In this document: one piece after another, positions 7,435 to 13,535 of the stretch
How the letters are laid out: the number at the start of each line of letters is the position of its first letter
How positions within the stretch are numbered: position 1 is the stretch's first letter
DNA from: Clostridia bacterium
GTDB lineage: Bacteria > Bacillota > Clostridia > Oscillospirales > CAG-272
DNA: 14,574 nucleotides
Direction: 5' to 3'
Assembly: GCA_017382615.1 (NCBI GenBank)
Contig: JAFNZX010000138.1
Span: forward strand, 1-14,574
The notes under the pieces: model-generated
Databases searched by the model: none
Told to the model about the DNA's origin: nothing
The model's input: only the letters and a program-made list of their open reading frames with translations
Translations under genes and position numbers: made by a program

Positions 7435-8130
7435 GTGAGAAAAGAAACAGTTGTAAGTGCAAAGACCGTTGAGGAAGCCGTTGCCAAGGCAGTGGAGGAG
7501 CTCGGCGCAAAGAGTGCACAGGATATTGAATATACCGTACTGGAAGAGCCCAAGAAGGGTCTGTTCGGCATTGGTGCCGTTCCTGCAAAGATCAGCGCAA
7601 GCTATACCGTTGGCGGCGAGTATCTGGCTTTGGAATTCCTCCAAAAGCTGGTTGCGGACATGGAGCTTGATCTGACCGTCACGTTGGGGGAAGGCGACAA
7701 CGACGACAAGCTGATCAGCATTGACGGTGAGAATGCAGGCGTTCTGATCGGTCACCACGGTGACACGCTGGATTCGCTGCAGTACCTTGCAAACCTTGCT
7801 GCAAACAAGAAGCAGGAGGGTGTCAAGAGAGAGTACGTCAAGATCACCGTAGACGTTGAGGGCTACCGTGCAAAGCGTGAGATGACGCTGCGTGCGCTGG
7901 CAAGAAGAATGGCTGATAAGGTGCTCAAGTACAAGAAGAGCGTCATGCTCGAGCCCATGAATCCTTATGAGAGAAGAATCATTCACTCCGAGATTCAGCA
8001 TATCGAGGGTGTTTCCACCAACTCGATCGGCTCTGAGAATAACCGCAAGATCGTGATCTACCTTGAGGAAAAGACCGCCAAGAAGGGCGGCAAGTCCGAG
8101 GAGTTCGGCGCATTTAGCGAAGACTATTGA
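7435..8130 (+). CDS. jag: RNA-binding protein Jag/KhpB
   Basis: Jag (KhpB, also called EloR) binds RNA and in other Firmicutes acts with KhpA on cell elongation and small-RNA biology. The 231-residue protein has the full domain order: Jag_N at about 1-50 (KGLFGIGAVPA), a KH domain at about 80-150 with the GxxG loop in LIGHHGDTL (104-112), and an R3H domain at about 165-210 with the R180-xxx-H184 pair and PMNPYERRIIH. The GTG start follows AGAGGATAG. It begins 21 bases after the yidC stop and is the last gene before a strong terminator. The mnmE-mnmG genes that often follow jag are not here. Confidence 0.95.
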   Translation: MRKETVVSAKTVEEAVAKAVEELGAKSAQDIEYTVLEEPKKGLFGIGAVPAKISASYTVGGEYLALEFLQKLVADMELDLTVTLGEGDNDDKLISIDGENAGVLIGHHGDTLDSLQYLANLAANKKQEGVKREYVKITVDVEGYRAKREMTLRALARRMADKVLKYKKSVMLEPMNPYERRIIHSEIQHIEGVSTNSIGSENNRKIVIYLEEKTAKKGGKSEEFGAFSEDY

Positions 8131-8140
8131 TTCACATAAT

Positions 8141-8179
8141 AAAACAAGGCTGTGTCCGTCGGACGCAGCCTTGTTTTTT
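8141..8179 (+). terminator. intrinsic terminator after jag
   Basis: AAAACAAGGCTGTGTCC pairs with GGACGCAGCCTTGTTTT (one G-T pair) around a 3-base loop, followed by a T run. It begins 10 bases after the jag stop. The 5' A run means it may also work weakly on the other strand. Confidence 0.92.
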
Positions 8180-8205
8180 GCATGATGGCAGCAGATTGCC
8201 TCTCA

Positions 8206-8366
8206 TGAAAAGTTTTGATCAAACTTTTAAAAAAGCTTGCGCAGGTCGAGGGCGCGCAGCCCTCGTCTCTCGTCGCAACGAGCGAAACTCTCTTTACGGC
8301 ATTTCTTTGGTGCTTTCTTTGTGCCTACTTGCTCAAAGAAAGCAAGGAGAGAGTTATCTCAATGTA
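8206..8366 (+). repeat. structured dispersed repeat, copy 2 of 3
   Basis: Same order of elements as copies 1 and 3. H1 is 8220-8228/8231-8239 (one mismatch). H2 is CGAGGGC/GCCCTCG at 8247-8253/8259-8265. H3 is CTCGT/ACGAG around CGCA at 8269-8273/8278-8282. H4 is TGCTTTCTTTG/CAAAGAAAGCA at 8311-8321/8334-8344, and the GGAGAG...CTCAATGTAA tail follows. H4 differs from copies 1 and 3 on both arms in a compensating way, but lacks the inner GGCT/AGCC stem. It fills the space between the converging jag and LysR terminators. Confidence 0.8.
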
Positions 8367-8442
8367 AAAAACGAGCTTCCTCCTACATATACATCCAAGA
8401 TGTGCGGGCGATTCGTTCAGTCGCCCCAACGGAAGGCTCGTT
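8365..8442 (-). terminator. terminator of the LysR-type regulator gene
   Basis: On the minus strand AACGAGC (8442-8436, overlapping the stop codon) pairs with GCTCGTT (8376-8370) and is followed by T residues (complement of 8366-8371). An inner hairpin GGGCGA/TCGCCC (8406-8411/8421-8426) shortens the loop. It directly abuts the end of repeat copy 2. Confidence 0.65.
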
Positions 8443-9331
8443 AAGCCTCAAATTCATGCTCCTTGACGTACTCGATCACGGTACGCAGGGATTTGGAGAG
8501 CCATTTGTTTTTGTGGTAGATCAGCTGCTTCCAAACGTCAAGGTGCACGTCGCATACGTCCAGATAGCAAAGCTTGCCCGCTGCCACGAGATCCCGGGTT
8601 ACAAAATCGGGCAGGCAGGAGATCATGTCGCTGCCAACAAGGATATTGGTGATAATATCTGTGCGCCCGATCTCCAGCACGGGCGTGATCTCCAAGGATT
8701 TTTTTGCAAGCTCGCGGTCAAGCACACGGCGGTAGCCCTGCCCGTACTCGGTCAGTACAAACGGTTCCCCTGCAATATCCCGTATGCTAAGGTGCTCCAC
8801 ACCGGCAAATTTTGACGCCGCGCTTGCCACAAAGTGCATGGGCAGCGGCTGCTCCTTGGCAATGACGTAATCCTTTCTGTAGGAGTGGCTGTCCAGCGTG
8901 ATGATGGCGTCTGCCTCGTTGTGATCCAGCATATCGAACATGACCGTGGTGTCAGCCGTGGTGAATTTGACCGAAATACCGGGGTATTTGGCGCGAAAAT
9001 CGCCGTAATGGGTGTAGATCATTTGCTCGCAGACCGAGTCGGGCGTAACGACGTGTACGTGCCCGTTGCAGTTCTGCGCTTCCGTGATGCTGTCCTTGAA
9101 ATCGTCGGTCAGCGCGCGGATTTGGTGCGCGTAGGAAACCAGCTCGTGTCCGCGCTCGGTCAGCGTAATGGTGTGGTTGATGCGCTCAAAAAGCAGGCAG
9201 CCCAATTCGTCCTCCAGCTGCTTGATCTGAAAAGAGACGGTAGATTGCGAATAGCCCAGCTGGTCAGCCGCCTTGGTAAAGCTTCCCAGCTCCGCAACGT
9301 GTATAAAGGTAATGAGATTTCTCAGCTCCAT
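8441..9331 (-). CDS. LysR-family transcriptional regulator
   Basis: A 296-residue LysR-type regulator. The N-terminus MELRNLITFIHVAELGSFTK and the helix-turn-helix at about 18-37 (AADQLGYSQSTVSFQIKQLE) are textbook for the family. Residues about 90-290 form the periplasmic-binding-protein-like effector domain. The ATG follows GGAGG by 5 bases. The gene is divergent from the symporter gene and separated from it by 157 bases carrying a LysR-type box, so control of that symporter and of itself is the likely role. The inducer is unknown and presumably relates to the transported solute. Confidence 0.93.
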   Translation of the reverse strand: MELRNLITFIHVAELGSFTKAADQLGYSQSTVSFQIKQLEDELGCLLFERINHTITLTERGHELVSYAHQIRALTDDFKDSITEAQNCNGHVHVVTPDSVCEQMIYTHYGDFRAKYPGISVKFTTADTTVMFDMLDHNEADAIITLDSHSYRKDYVIAKEQPLPMHFVASAASKFAGVEHLSIRDIAGEPFVLTEYGQGYRRVLDRELAKKSLEITPVLEIGRTDIITNILVGSDMISCLPDFVTRDLVAAGKLCYLDVCDVHLDVWKQLIYHKNKWLSKSLRTVIEYVKEHEFEA

Positions 9332-9342
9332 ATTGTCCTCCG

Positions 9343-9395
9343 ATCATCGAAAAAATCGATGATGATCATCAAAAGCATTCGCTTGACTAATGCTT
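9343..9395. promoter_or_regulatory. operator region of the LysR/symporter divergent pair
   Basis: Two inverted repeats are visible. AAGCATT (9373-9379) and AATGCTT (9389-9395) are separated by 9 bases and contain the LysR-family T-N11-A pattern; the box covers the symporter -35. ATCATCGA (9343-9350) and TCGATGAT (9356-9363) flank five A and lie next to the LysR ribosome binding site, overlapping a GATGATCATC palindrome (9361-9370). Inference: recognition and activation sites for the divergent regulator. Confidence 0.65.
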
Positions 9396-9411
9396 GATGC
9401 TATTATATAAT
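9383..9411 (+). promoter_or_regulatory. sigma-A promoter of the symporter gene
   Basis: TTGACT (9383-9388), a 17-base spacer and TATAAT (9406-9411) precede the symporter start by about 78 bases. The -10 lies in a 12-base palindrome TATTATATAATA (9401-9412), so the minus strand also presents TATAAT here. A weak TTGTTT 17 bases upstream on that strand could make it the LysR promoter too. Confidence 0.8.
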
Positions 9412-9488
9412 AAAGCCATGAAAAAAACAAGTCCTTGGAGCAAAATTGTTTTGACTTTTTCGGGGGCGGACAACGGGAGGTTGCACAT

Positions 9489-11045
9489 ATGCAGAACGCA
9501 CAGATTTTCACACTCATCGCGCTTGCAGTTTACGCGGCGGCAATGGCACTGATCGGGTGTCTGAGCTATCGCAAGTCCAAAACGCTGGACGGGTTTTTAA
9601 TAGGCGGCAGAAGCATCGGTGCATGGTCCACCGCTTTTGCATACGGTACGTCGTATTTCTCTGCGGTCGTATTCATTGGCTATGCAGGGCAGCACGGTTG
9701 GAATATCGGACTGGGTGCTATATGGATCGGTGTCGGAAATACGGTCATCGGCTGTTTGCTTTCCTGGCTGCTGTTTGCCAACAGAACGAGAAAGATGACC
9801 AAAAAGCTGGGTGCGCGCACCATGCCGGATTACTTTGAAAAGAGATATGGCTCCAAGAGCATGAAGATTTTGGCGGCTGTGATCATTTTCGTGTTTCTCG
9901 TGCCGTACTCTGCAGCCGTTTACAAGGGCTTGGGATCATTGTTCAGTGCGGTTTTCCCGGGTGTGCAGACTTGGGTGTGGATGCTGATCATGGCTTGCCT
10001 GACCGCTGTTTACCTTGTAGCGGGCGGATACATGGCAACAGCGTACACCAACCTCGTGCAGGGCGTGGTCATGATCGTGGGCGTCGTTTGCCTTGTCGTG
10101 GCAGTGCTTTCGCACGATGCGGTTGGAGGCATTGCGGGACTTGTGCAAAAGCTTGGCAGCTTTGAGTCCCTGCCCGGTGATCCCAATCCTACCACGGGCG
10201 CACAGCTGACGAGCGTATTCGGCGGCTCGTCCTTCAAATTCCTTTGCTTTAACATTATGCTGACCAGCTTTGGTACGTGGGGCTTGCCGCAAATGATCGG
10301 CAAATTCTACGCTGTCAAGGATACCGCTGCCATCAAGCGCGGCACGGTCATTTCCACCATTTTCTGCATCGTCATCGGATGCGGCGCGTACTTAATCGGC
10401 AGTACCTCGCGCTTAATTCTTGGCGGCGTGCTTCCCGAAGGCGGTGTGGATGCCGTGATTCCCACCGTGCTGATCAAGGTACTTGGCAACGGCACGCTTG
10501 GCATTATTTTGCTGGCGGTCATCATGATCCTGCTGCTCTCTGCCTCCATGTCCACGCTGGAGGCTGTGGTACTCACGTCCGCGTCTGCGGTGGCGGTAGA
10601 CCTGATCCCCGCGGTGCGCAAAAAGGGCGTGCCCGCAAATAAGCAAATGCTGCTGACGCGCATGCTTTGCCTTGCGTTTGTGCTTTGCTCGTTTGTATTT
10701 GCCACGCAGAATATTCCCATCATCGTCAATCTCATGTCGTTTTCGTGGGGCATCGTGTCGGGCTGCTTTATAGGTCCTTACATCTGGGGGCTGTTCTCCA
10801 AGCGAATCACCAAGATTGGCGCGTTTGCGGGCGTGCTCTCGGGACTGTTGGTTGTCGGCGGCGCAACGCTTGTCATTACCTTGACGCAGAGCTTTTCGGC
10901 AGCGGCGTCCAAATCTCCCGAAATGGGTGTGGCAGCAATGGCGGTTTCCTTGATTGTCGTGCCCGTCGTCAGCCTGCTGACCAAGAATAAGGACGAGGAC
11001 AAAGCGCGCGTGGAGGAGATCTTTGCGTGCTATAACGAAGATTAA
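9489..11045 (+). CDS. sodium:solute symporter family protein
   Basis: A member of the SSS family (TC 2.A.21), which couples Na+ entry to uptake of a solute such as proline, pantothenate, sialic acid or a sugar. From the ATG at 9489 it has 518 residues, with about thirteen hydrophobic segments. Recognisable blocks are FLIGGRSIGAWSTAFAYGTS near the first cytoplasmic loop and second helix, TMPDYFEKRYGSK, VYLVAGGYMATAYTNLVQG, and SASMSTLEAVVLTSAS in the later sodium-site helix. The start is set by GGGAGG (9475-9480) 8 bases upstream; a longer reading from a TTG at 9435 lacks a comparable site. Substrate cannot be assigned from sequence. Expression is probably set by the divergent LysR-type protein. 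Confidence 0.92.
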   Translation: MQNAQIFTLIALAVYAAAMALIGCLSYRKSKTLDGFLIGGRSIGAWSTAFAYGTSYFSAVVFIGYAGQHGWNIGLGAIWIGVGNTVIGCLLSWLLFANRTRKMTKKLGARTMPDYFEKRYGSKSMKILAAVIIFVFLVPYSAAVYKGLGSLFSAVFPGVQTWVWMLIMACLTAVYLVAGGYMATAYTNLVQGVVMIVGVVCLVVAVLSHDAVGGIAGLVQKLGSFESLPGDPNPTTGAQLTSVFGGSSFKFLCFNIMLTSFGTWGLPQMIGKFYAVKDTAAIKRGTVISTIFCIVIGCGAYLIGSTSRLILGGVLPEGGVDAVIPTVLIKVLGNGTLGIILLAVIMILLLSASMSTLEAVVLTSASAVAVDLIPAVRKKGVPANKQMLLTRMLCLAFVLCSFVFATQNIPIIVNLMSFSWGIVSGCFIGPYIWGLFSKRITKIGAFAGVLSGLLVVGGATLVITLTQSFSAAASKSPEMGVAAMAVSLIVVPVVSLLTKNKDEDKARVEEIFACYNED

Positions 11046-11144
11046 ATCAGTAAACAAAGGCAGCCCGATGGGTGTGCGGAATTAGCGGAAAAATTGAACA
11101 AAGGGCTGCTTGGCAAGGCAGCCCTTAATGCTTTCAAATAGTAA

Positions 11145-11265
11145 TTGCCGCAGGCGCTGGCGATCACTGATCGCCCCTACAAGTGTCTGCGCTGTGGTTT
11201 TAATACGTAAAACCCAAACAAAAACAGCCGTAGGGGCGATCAGTGATCGCCAGCACCTACAGCAA
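11145..11265. repeat. long inverted repeat inside the nested element
   Basis: A perfect 25-bp inverted repeat (11156-11180 and 11230-11254) extends to 36 bp (11145-11180/11230-11265) with three differences. Each arm contains its own 17-base near-palindrome GGCGATCA-N-TGATCGCC next to a C4TAC or GTAG4 end. From memory, GGGGCGATCA-type blocks recur between genes in gut Clostridia genomes; this was not checked. Confidence 0.8.
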
Positions 11266-11279
11266 CTATCTATAAAAGC

Positions 11280-11319
11280 AATCAAGGACTGCATCAAAAC
11301 GATACAGTCCTTGATTTTT
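11280..11319 (+). terminator. intrinsic terminator downstream of the symporter
   Basis: AATCAAGGACTG (11280-11291) pairs with CAGTCCTTGATT (11305-11316) around a 13-base loop and runs into five T. It is the first plus-strand hairpin with a proper T run after the symporter stop, though 234 bases away because of the nested element. Confidence 0.7.
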
Positions 11320-11372
11320 GCTCCTATTTGCCGCTAATTTACCAGCCCCATCGGGCTGCCTTTGATTTTAGA

Positions 11373-11690
11373 CTATTGTGCGACCAATCTGATCGCGCAC
11401 TCTGCCAAGAACGCGGCTGCGCAGGAAACTATTGCCACAAAGGTGAGTCCCTTGCCGCGATAGGCGAAGAAACCGCCCACGGCAAGCCCGACTGCGCCCG
11501 AGATCACGTTACCCGTGGCATAAAATGCGGCGGGGAGCGTCATGGCGGACAGCACGGCGTAGGGGATGTAGTAAAGGAACGACTTTACAAAGCGGTTTTC
11601 AATCTTTTTGCGCATGGCGGCAAAGGGAATGGCGCGCACAAGGTAGGTCGAGCCCGCTAAAATGAGCAGGTAGATCCAGAAGTCCTTCAT
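11373..11690 (-). CDS. azlD: AzlD-type branched-chain amino acid exporter subunit
   Basis: AzlD is the small membrane partner of AzlC in export of branched-chain amino acids and analogues. The 105-residue protein starts MKDFWIYLLILAGSTYLVRAIPF and has about four hydrophobic segments, including the TYLVRAIPF block usual near the AzlD N-terminus and YIPYAVLSAMTLPA. A longer in-frame reading would run back inside azlC. The ATG at 11690-11688 is preferred because AGGAGG lies 7 bases upstream and it overlaps the azlC stop as ATGA, a coupled arrangement. Confidence 0.9.
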   Translation of the reverse strand: MKDFWIYLLILAGSTYLVRAIPFAAMRKKIENRFVKSFLYYIPYAVLSAMTLPAAFYATGNVISGAVGLAVGGFFAYRGKGLTFVAIVSCAAAFLAECAIRLVAQ

Positions 11691-12394
11691 TCTGCCACCT
11701 CCTCTTGATCCTTGACGGGGAAGAGCAGCGCACCCACAACAGCCGCAACAATGGCGCAGATGGAAATGGAAATGCCCGAGGAAACGTTGGCTTTCAGCCA
11801 AGGAACGAAATAAAATACGCAATGCAAAGCACCCGCAATGCCCACCACGGCAAGCACCGCACGGGATTTGCGTGCCACGGGCGCGACGATGGCAAGGAAC
11901 ATGCCGTAAATGGCAAGGCAGAGCGCGGATAGCACGATGGCGGGCAGCACGTTGCCAATAAGTGCGCCAAGCAGCGTGCCCAGCGTCCAGCCGATATAGG
12001 GAATGACCGAAAGCCCTGCAAAGAATTTGGGATCGACCTCATCCTCGGCGGCAGCCACGGCAAAGATTTCGTCGGTCATAAAAAAGCCGAGCAGCCAACG
12101 CTTGATGCCGGTGAATTTGTCCGACACCTTTTGCGAGAGCGAGATGGACATGAATGAGTAGCGCACGTTGACGGTCAGCTGCGAGATCAGCATGGCGGCG
12201 TACTGCGCGGGATGGATCATGATATCAAGTGCGGCAAGCTGGCCTGCCGAGGTTACGGTGGTCATGGAAATAATGACCGCCTGCCACCAGGTAAAGCCCA
12301 TGGACAGCGCCATGATGCCGAATGAGAAGGATACCGAGAGGTACCCAAGACCAATGGGAATGCCCGAACGCAATCCCCGTAGAAAGAGTTTCAT
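11687..12394 (-). CDS. azlC: AzlC-type branched-chain amino acid permease
   Basis: AzlC is the larger subunit of the AzlCD exporter in the cytoplasmic membrane. The 235-residue protein has the family N-terminus GIPIGLGYLSVSFSFGIMA, then TTVTSAGQLAALDIM, LTVNVRYSFMSISLSQK, and LGFFMTDEIFAVA around 105-117, all typical AzlC blocks. Around six hydrophobic segments and the length fit the family. The ATG follows AAGGAA (12408-12403 on the minus strand) by 8 bases. It has its own promoter, and azlD is coupled downstream. No Lrp/AsnC-type regulator is beside it. Confidence 0.94.
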   Translation of the reverse strand: MKLFLRGLRSGIPIGLGYLSVSFSFGIMALSMGFTWWQAVIISMTTVTSAGQLAALDIMIHPAQYAAMLISQLTVNVRYSFMSISLSQKVSDKFTGIKRWLLGFFMTDEIFAVAAAEDEVDPKFFAGLSVIPYIGWTLGTLLGALIGNVLPAIVLSALCLAIYGMFLAIVAPVARKSRAVLAVVGIAGALHCVFYFVPWLKANVSSGISISICAIVAAVVGALLFPVKDQEEVAE

Positions 12395-12424
12395 GAGAAA
12401 AGTTCCTTAAAATAGTATATGGAT

Positions 12425-12453
12425 ATTATAATGCGGGAAAGGGGATTTGTCAA
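12425..12453 (-). promoter_or_regulatory. sigma-A promoter of azlCD
   Basis: On the minus strand a perfect TTGACA (12453-12448), a 17-base spacer and TATAAT (12430-12425) stand 30 bases before the azlC start. The -10 is part of an 8-base palindrome ATTATAAT, so the plus strand also carries TATAAT pointing at repeat copy 3, but without a good -35. Confidence 0.88.
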
Positions 12454-12470
12454 GGCTTTAGTGCTTCTCT

Positions 12471-12628
12471 TGAAAGTTTTCGCCCGCCTTTTTCAAAAGG
12501 CGGCGCGGGTCGAGGGCGCGAAGCCCTCGTTGCTCGTCGCAACGAGCAAAATCCCCGATACGCCGTTTTTTGGTTCTTTTTTGCGGCTACATAGCCAAAA
12601 AAGAACGGAGAGGGTTTGCTCACATAAG
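12471..12628 (+). repeat. structured dispersed repeat, copy 3 of 3
   Basis: H1 is CCGCCTTTT/AAAAGGCGG (12484-12492/12495-12503). H2 is CGAGGGC/GCCCTCG (12511-12517/12523-12529). H3 is TTGCTCGT/ACGAGCAA around CGCA (12530-12537/12542-12549). H4 is GTTCTTTTTT/AAAAAAGAAC with inner GGCT/AGCC (12573-12588/12593-12606). The GGAGAG...CTCA tail follows. All stems are perfect in this copy. It lies between the azlC promoter and the end of the radical SAM gene, 22 bases before a plus-strand terminator. Confidence 0.82.
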
Positions 12629-12649
12629 ATCCTAACGGAAGGGGGGGAA

Positions 12650-12691
12650 CATAACGGGAGTCACGCGTCGTGACTCCCGTTATGCTTTTTT
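12650..12691 (+). terminator. strong plus-strand terminator next to repeat copy 3
   Basis: A perfect 16-bp stem (12650-12665/12669-12684) with a CGT loop is followed by C and six T. The T run is on the plus strand; on the minus strand the hairpin leads into a C run, so it is not a canonical terminator for the radical SAM gene ending at 12693. No plus-strand protein gene reads into it, only repeat copy 3. Confidence 0.8.
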
Positions 12692-12692
12692 A

Positions 12693-13535
12693 TCAAAATC
12701 TCCTTGCATACGAACATCTGCGGCACAGGTCCTCGGTCGCCTTGCGGCAGGTAAAGCCCTCGCGGATGGCGATGGCGCGCTCGGAAGACAGAATATCGGC
12801 AAGAGGCTCTCGGAACACGTTGCCCAGATTGATCACGCCGTCGCTGTCAAGGCAGCAGGGGACTACCGTGCCGTCGCACAGAATGCCGAACTGATTGCCA
12901 AGACCGTAGCAGTAGACCGCGTTGCCCCCGTCGGGCGCGTCCTTGTCGGGCCAGATAAAGCGGTCGCCCCACTCCATGTAAAGCTTTTCGCGGATGCGTG
13001 CGCCGCGCGGGCTGATCACCCAGTCACCGGGCAGACGCGTGCGCAAGAACGCCTCTATGCGCTCGTTTTGCCCGCCGTCGCAGCCTCTGTTCCAAAGGCG
13101 GAATACCACGATGATGCCCGCTTCTGCTGCCTGCTTGGCAAAATCCGCCACCTCGGAGAGGTATTTGCGCATGGCGTCCTCGCCGCCCTCCTCAAAGCTG
13201 TGCAACGAGATAGACACCTTGTGGGGCTTAGCGGCAATCAACTCACCGCCGCGCCCCCGCAGCAGCGTACCGTTGGTGGTGATGACCGAGCGAAAGCCGC
13301 GTGCATTCGCCAGGCGTATCATGTCGGGCAGGTCGGGGTGCGTCAGCGGCTCGCCCATCAGATGATAGTAAACGAATTGGATCTTGCCCTCCAGCTCACC
13401 CAGCACGTGCGAAAATTCGTCCATGCTCATGCGGCGCGGCGTGCGGCTGTGCCCGTGGCAAAAGGAGCAATGCATATTGCAGATATTGGTGATCTCCACG
13501 TAAGCGCGGGTGCATTTTAAGGTTGCTTGTGTCAT
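12693..13535 (-). CDS. radical SAM protein with SPASM-like C-terminus
   Basis: A 280-residue radical SAM protein. C19-xxx-C23-xx-C26 in ITNICNMHCSFC binds the 4Fe-4S cluster that cleaves S-adenosylmethionine. HLMGEPLTHPDLPDMI at 58-72 is the GGE-type SAM-binding region, and ITTNGTLL at 85-92 is a further family block. The C-terminal part carries C209, C220, C227, C228, C263, C271 and C274, with LCDGTVVPCCLD and a final CRRC, as in SPASM/twitch auxiliary-cluster domains. Substrate is unknown; it could modify a peptide or act on a small molecule. No precursor peptide gene was seen nearby. Its ATG overlaps the stop of the upstream EEP gene by 4 bases and follows AAGGAG, so the two are co-translated. 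The clean motifs make the family call firm, not the function. Confidence 0.88.
   Translation of the reverse strand: MTQATLKCTRAYVEITNICNMHCSFCHGHSRTPRRMSMDEFSHVLGELEGKIQFVYYHLMGEPLTHPDLPDMIRLANARGFRSVITTNGTLLRGRGGELIAAKPHKVSISLHSFEEGGEDAMRKYLSEVADFAKQAAEAGIIVVFRLWNRGCDGGQNERIEAFLRTRLPGDWVISPRGARIREKLYMEWGDRFIWPDKDAPDGGNAVYCYGLGNQFGILCDGTVVPCCLDSDGVINLGNVFREPLADILSSERAIAIREGFTCRKATEDLCRRCSYARRF

Larger units (their letters stand above)
11055..11364. repeat. 310-base nested palindromic element
   Basis: The outer arms CAAAGGCAGCCCGATGGG (11055-11072) and their exact complement (11347-11364) are perfect over 18 bp. A second pair, AATTAGCGG/CCGCTAATT (11080-11088/11331-11339), lies inside. Nested between them are a hairpin AAGGGCTGC/GCAGCCCTT (11101-11109/11118-11126), a long inverted repeat (11145-11265) and a terminator hairpin (11280-11319). 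It fills the whole gap between the convergent symporter and azlD genes. No clear target duplication flanks it. It is either a composite MITE-like element or a terminator split by later insertions. Confidence 0.75.

Noticed and set aside
8127..8815. Plus-strand frames over and after repeat copy 2
   Set aside because: They cover the jag terminator, the repeat and the complement of the LysR gene; coding is not supported.
11082..11337. Two small frames of 71 and 75 residues between the symporter and azlD
   Set aside because: They read through the inverted repeats and resemble each other only because the arms are complementary. No ribosome binding site or family features.
8206..12628. The three structured repeats as a CRISPR array or transposon ends
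   Set aside because: Copies are kilobases apart without regular spacers, have no terminal inverted repeats or target duplications that I could see, and no cas or transposase gene is present.
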